Below, piece by piece: positions 62,386-64,000 of a DNA stretch of 64,000 nt. Below the pieces are notes generated by a model that did not search any database, had not been told where the DNA came from, and saw nothing but the letters and a program-made list of their open reading frames with translations. Each line of letters begins with the position of its first letter. Positions within the stretch are counted from its first letter, which is position 1. Source of the stretch: an uncultured Bacteroidia bacterium (GTDB lineage Bacteria > Bacteroidota > Bacteroidia > Bacteroidales > ML635J-15); assembly GCA_902776565.1 (NCBI GenBank), contig CACYQN010000021.1:1-64000 (forward strand). Reading direction: 5' to 3'. A program made the translations under genes and the position numbers.

Positions 62386-64000
62386 TTACCTTATCTCAAA
62401 CTTGTGCGTAATGCTTTCGTCCTTCGAGTTTACTCTGATAAAATACATTCCTCCCGACAAGTCCGTAACATTGACAACATACTTCATGTAGCCCTTGTGC
62501 TGGCTGATAGTCTCGTGCTTCACAAGTTTTCCAAAGATGCTGAATATTGAAATGTCAAGGTCGGTAGGAATCTTGGTGTAGATGTCGCAGGTGATTTGCT
62601 CGTAGGCAGGAATCGGGTAGGGGATGCCAACCGACAGGTTTTCGGCATCGGTTATGCAAAGTGTGTTGTTTGCAAGGTTCGTTTCGCTGTGACCTTCGCT
62701 GTCGGGGACAAGAGCCTCCACGCAGATGGTGTTGGCGATGCTGGCACTGTTTGGAATAGGAATCATTGTGCCGAAAGTGTGTGGTACGACAGCTCCCTGT
62801 GCTATGTGTCCGATAGTTTCACGGTATATCTGGTTGTTTATCTTCAGTTCGAGGACAAGGTCTTCCACTGGCAGTGTACCAAGGTTGACTATTATCAGCG
62901 ATATTTTAGCAAATCCGTTTTCTTCGTTTGCCTTCAGGTCCATGAGCATGATGTCAACTATCGGTTCCACTACTGTTATTGCCGGTGATGTGTATCTGCC
63001 CGTACATCCGAATTCGTTGGTGCCTGTTAGGCTGACTTCGTAGGTACCAGGTTCCGTGAAAATGAAGTATGGATTTGTCTGGTTGCTTTCTCCTGCGCCG
63101 CCAAAGTTCCAGTGGTACGAAGTTGCGTCTTCCGAAGTATTCTCGAACTCTACATACAGAGGAGAGCCGCCCCAGTCGCGCGACTGTGTGAACGAAACGT
63201 TCAGGTGTCCGTGTATGTTCAGGTAGCCTGTTGCCACAGCCTTGCAGAGGTGGTCGGTGGTTATTTCTAGGCTCACGGGGAAGAAGCCTGCCGAGTCGGC
63301 TATGAATATCGGCTGTGCTTCGTTCGATTCATATATGTCGCCGATGCTCCACCTATAATTATATATATGGTCGTCGGAACTGATGTTGGCAAGCATTTCG
63401 GTATGACCGCCTACGCAGCCGTTTGCTGTGATGATGCTGGCTTCGGGTTGCAGGAAAATGCTTATTGTGGTGTCGATGCTTGTTGTGCAGTGGTTAGCGA
63501 AGGTTACCGACATCGAAATTGTGTAGTTGCCTATTGAATCGTATATGTGTACAGGGTTTTTCCTTGAAGAAATTCCCGTGTTGTCGCCGAAGCTCCATTC
63601 CCAGGCAATCTGCGGGTTGGTGTTGCTGAATGGCGTTGTGTTTGTGAATTCGGTTGCGCTGCCGAGGCAAAGTCCCGATATGTTCATCGCTGGTTTTTCC
63701 GTTTGCCTTACTACGACTTCGTATGTGCGGCTTCCCGAGCATCCGACGACACTTTCGGCGGTGATTGTTACAGGTACGAGGTCGATGCCGGCAAACGATT
63801 TGCTTATGTTGTCGCCATACAAGGTTTCGCCCTCTATGCTCCACAGTGTTGATACGATTTCACCTTCGGCAATAGCATGTTGGGTATTGATTTCTGTTTC
63901 TGCGTTCTGGCAGAATGATTTTGGCGAGAAGTCGGGTTGTGGCTGCGGGTCGATGTAAACAAATATTGTTGTATCGTTGACGCAGTTGTCGGAGGTTTCG
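62386..64000 (-). CDS. PKD-domain adhesin with T9SS sorting domain, 5' end outside the window
   Basis: The minus-strand frame is open from 62386 to the window edge, at least 537 residues, so the start is missing. Several PKD-like domains are seen (W-E-W-S-F-G-D-N-T-G, Y-H-W-N-F-G-G-A-G, Y-R-W-S-I-G-D), then a CARDB-like domain (residues about 360-440 of the visible part), then a type A T9SS C-terminal domain (P-Y-P-I-P-A-Y-E, L-S-G-G-M-Y-F-I-R). Likely a large surface adhesin or matrix protein. Confidence 0.88.
   Translation of the reverse strand, partial: ETSDNCVNDTTIFVYIDPQPQPDFSPKSFCQNAETEINTQHAIAEGEIVSTLWSIEGETLYGDNISKSFAGIDLVPVTITAESVVGCSGSRTYEVVVRQTEKPAMNISGLCLGSATEFTNTTPFSNTNPQIAWEWSFGDNTGISSRKNPVHIYDSIGNYTISMSVTFANHCTTSIDTTISIFLQPEASIITANGCVGGHTEMLANISSDDHIYNYRWSIGDIYESNEAQPIFIADSAGFFPVSLEITTDHLCKAVATGYLNIHGHLNVSFTQSRDWGGSPLYVEFENTSEDATSYHWNFGGAGESNQTNPYFIFTEPGTYEVSLTGTNEFGCTGRYTSPAITVVEPIVDIMLMDLKANEENGFAKISLIIVNLGTLPVEDLVLELKINNQIYRETIGHIAQGAVVPHTFGTMIPIPNSASIANTICVEALVPDSEGHSETNLANNTLCITDAENLSVGIPYPIPAYEQITCDIYTKIPTDLDISIFSIFGKLVKHETISQHKGYMKYVVNVTDLSGGMYFIRVNSKDESITHKFEIR

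Overview
The window comes from a member of the Bacteroidota, most likely an anaerobic Bacteroidales. The evidence is: promoters of the TTTG / TAnnTTTG type in front of many genes (for example positions 120-150, 18743-18775 and 43023-43054); several secreted proteins with type IX secretion (T9SS) C-terminal sorting domains; a DUF5723-type outer-membrane protein; a GH3-family acyl-adenylating enzyme; and an oxygen-sensitive VorB-type 2-oxoacid:ferredoxin oxidoreductase. Both strands are densely coded, and the last gene runs off the right edge.

Layout. 0.3-4.1 kb: a very large secreted Cys-repeat protein with a FISUMP domain and a START-like periplasmic protein. 4.3-10.9 kb: mostly minus-strand housekeeping genes (class IV aminotransferase, MTA phosphorylase, TPR protein, UDP-glucose dehydrogenase, PurC, SRPBCC protein, PyrE) and a divergent NUDIX gene. 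10.9-15.6 kb: plus-strand universal stress protein, FG-GAP/T9SS protein, MORN-variant protein and MnmA. 15.6-18.4 kb: the four-gene vor operon. 18.8-22 kb: tRNA-Gly, tRNA-Leu and DNA polymerase I. 22.2-32 kb: an accessory stretch with a UDG-like glycosylase, nitroreductase, two MNT-HEPN pairs, an MBOAT/DltD-like/DltX-like acyltransferase module, an AAA ATPase, a DUF4268-like nuclease and an A1S_2505/YopX-like protein. 32-40.6 kb: a TPP-riboswitch-led thiamine operon (thiD, broken thiS, TenI-ThiE fusion, thiG, thiC, thiH, then an inserted AlbA/Schlafen-like gene, then thiF). 40.6-62 kb: a MutS-like ATPase, QueD, two AAA_14/DUF4143 ATPases bracketed by direct repeats, a GH2 mannosidase, GH3, a LysM lytic transglycosylase, an envelope gene run (beta-propeller lipoprotein, lipoprotein, DUF5723 protein, O-antigen ligase, deaminase) and a fourth AAA ATPase. 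The window ends in a PKD/T9SS adhesin.

The most unusual feature is a recurrent architecture. Each of four stand-alone AAA+ ATPase genes has its own short direct-repeat family next to its promoter: two 14-bp units in two genes, a 23-bp array in one, and a 33-bp array in one. For the two DUF4143-type genes the same repeat family reappears just after the stop codon, so the gene sits between matching arrays. One of these two is also enclosed by a ~235-bp direct duplication full of GACCTC-N3-GAGGTC palindromes. I know of no described system with this layout. The repeats could be cognate operators, maintenance sites or mobility ends.

Other points of note are a 39-codon membrane microprotein ending in LYTTF behind the MBOAT and DltD-like genes, which resembles DltX; an apparent 25-nt deletion in thiS inside an otherwise intact thiamine operon; and two copies of a MITE-like element with 14-bp terminal inverted repeats at 4.1 and 62.2 kb. 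All functional statements come from reading motifs by eye. No searches were run.
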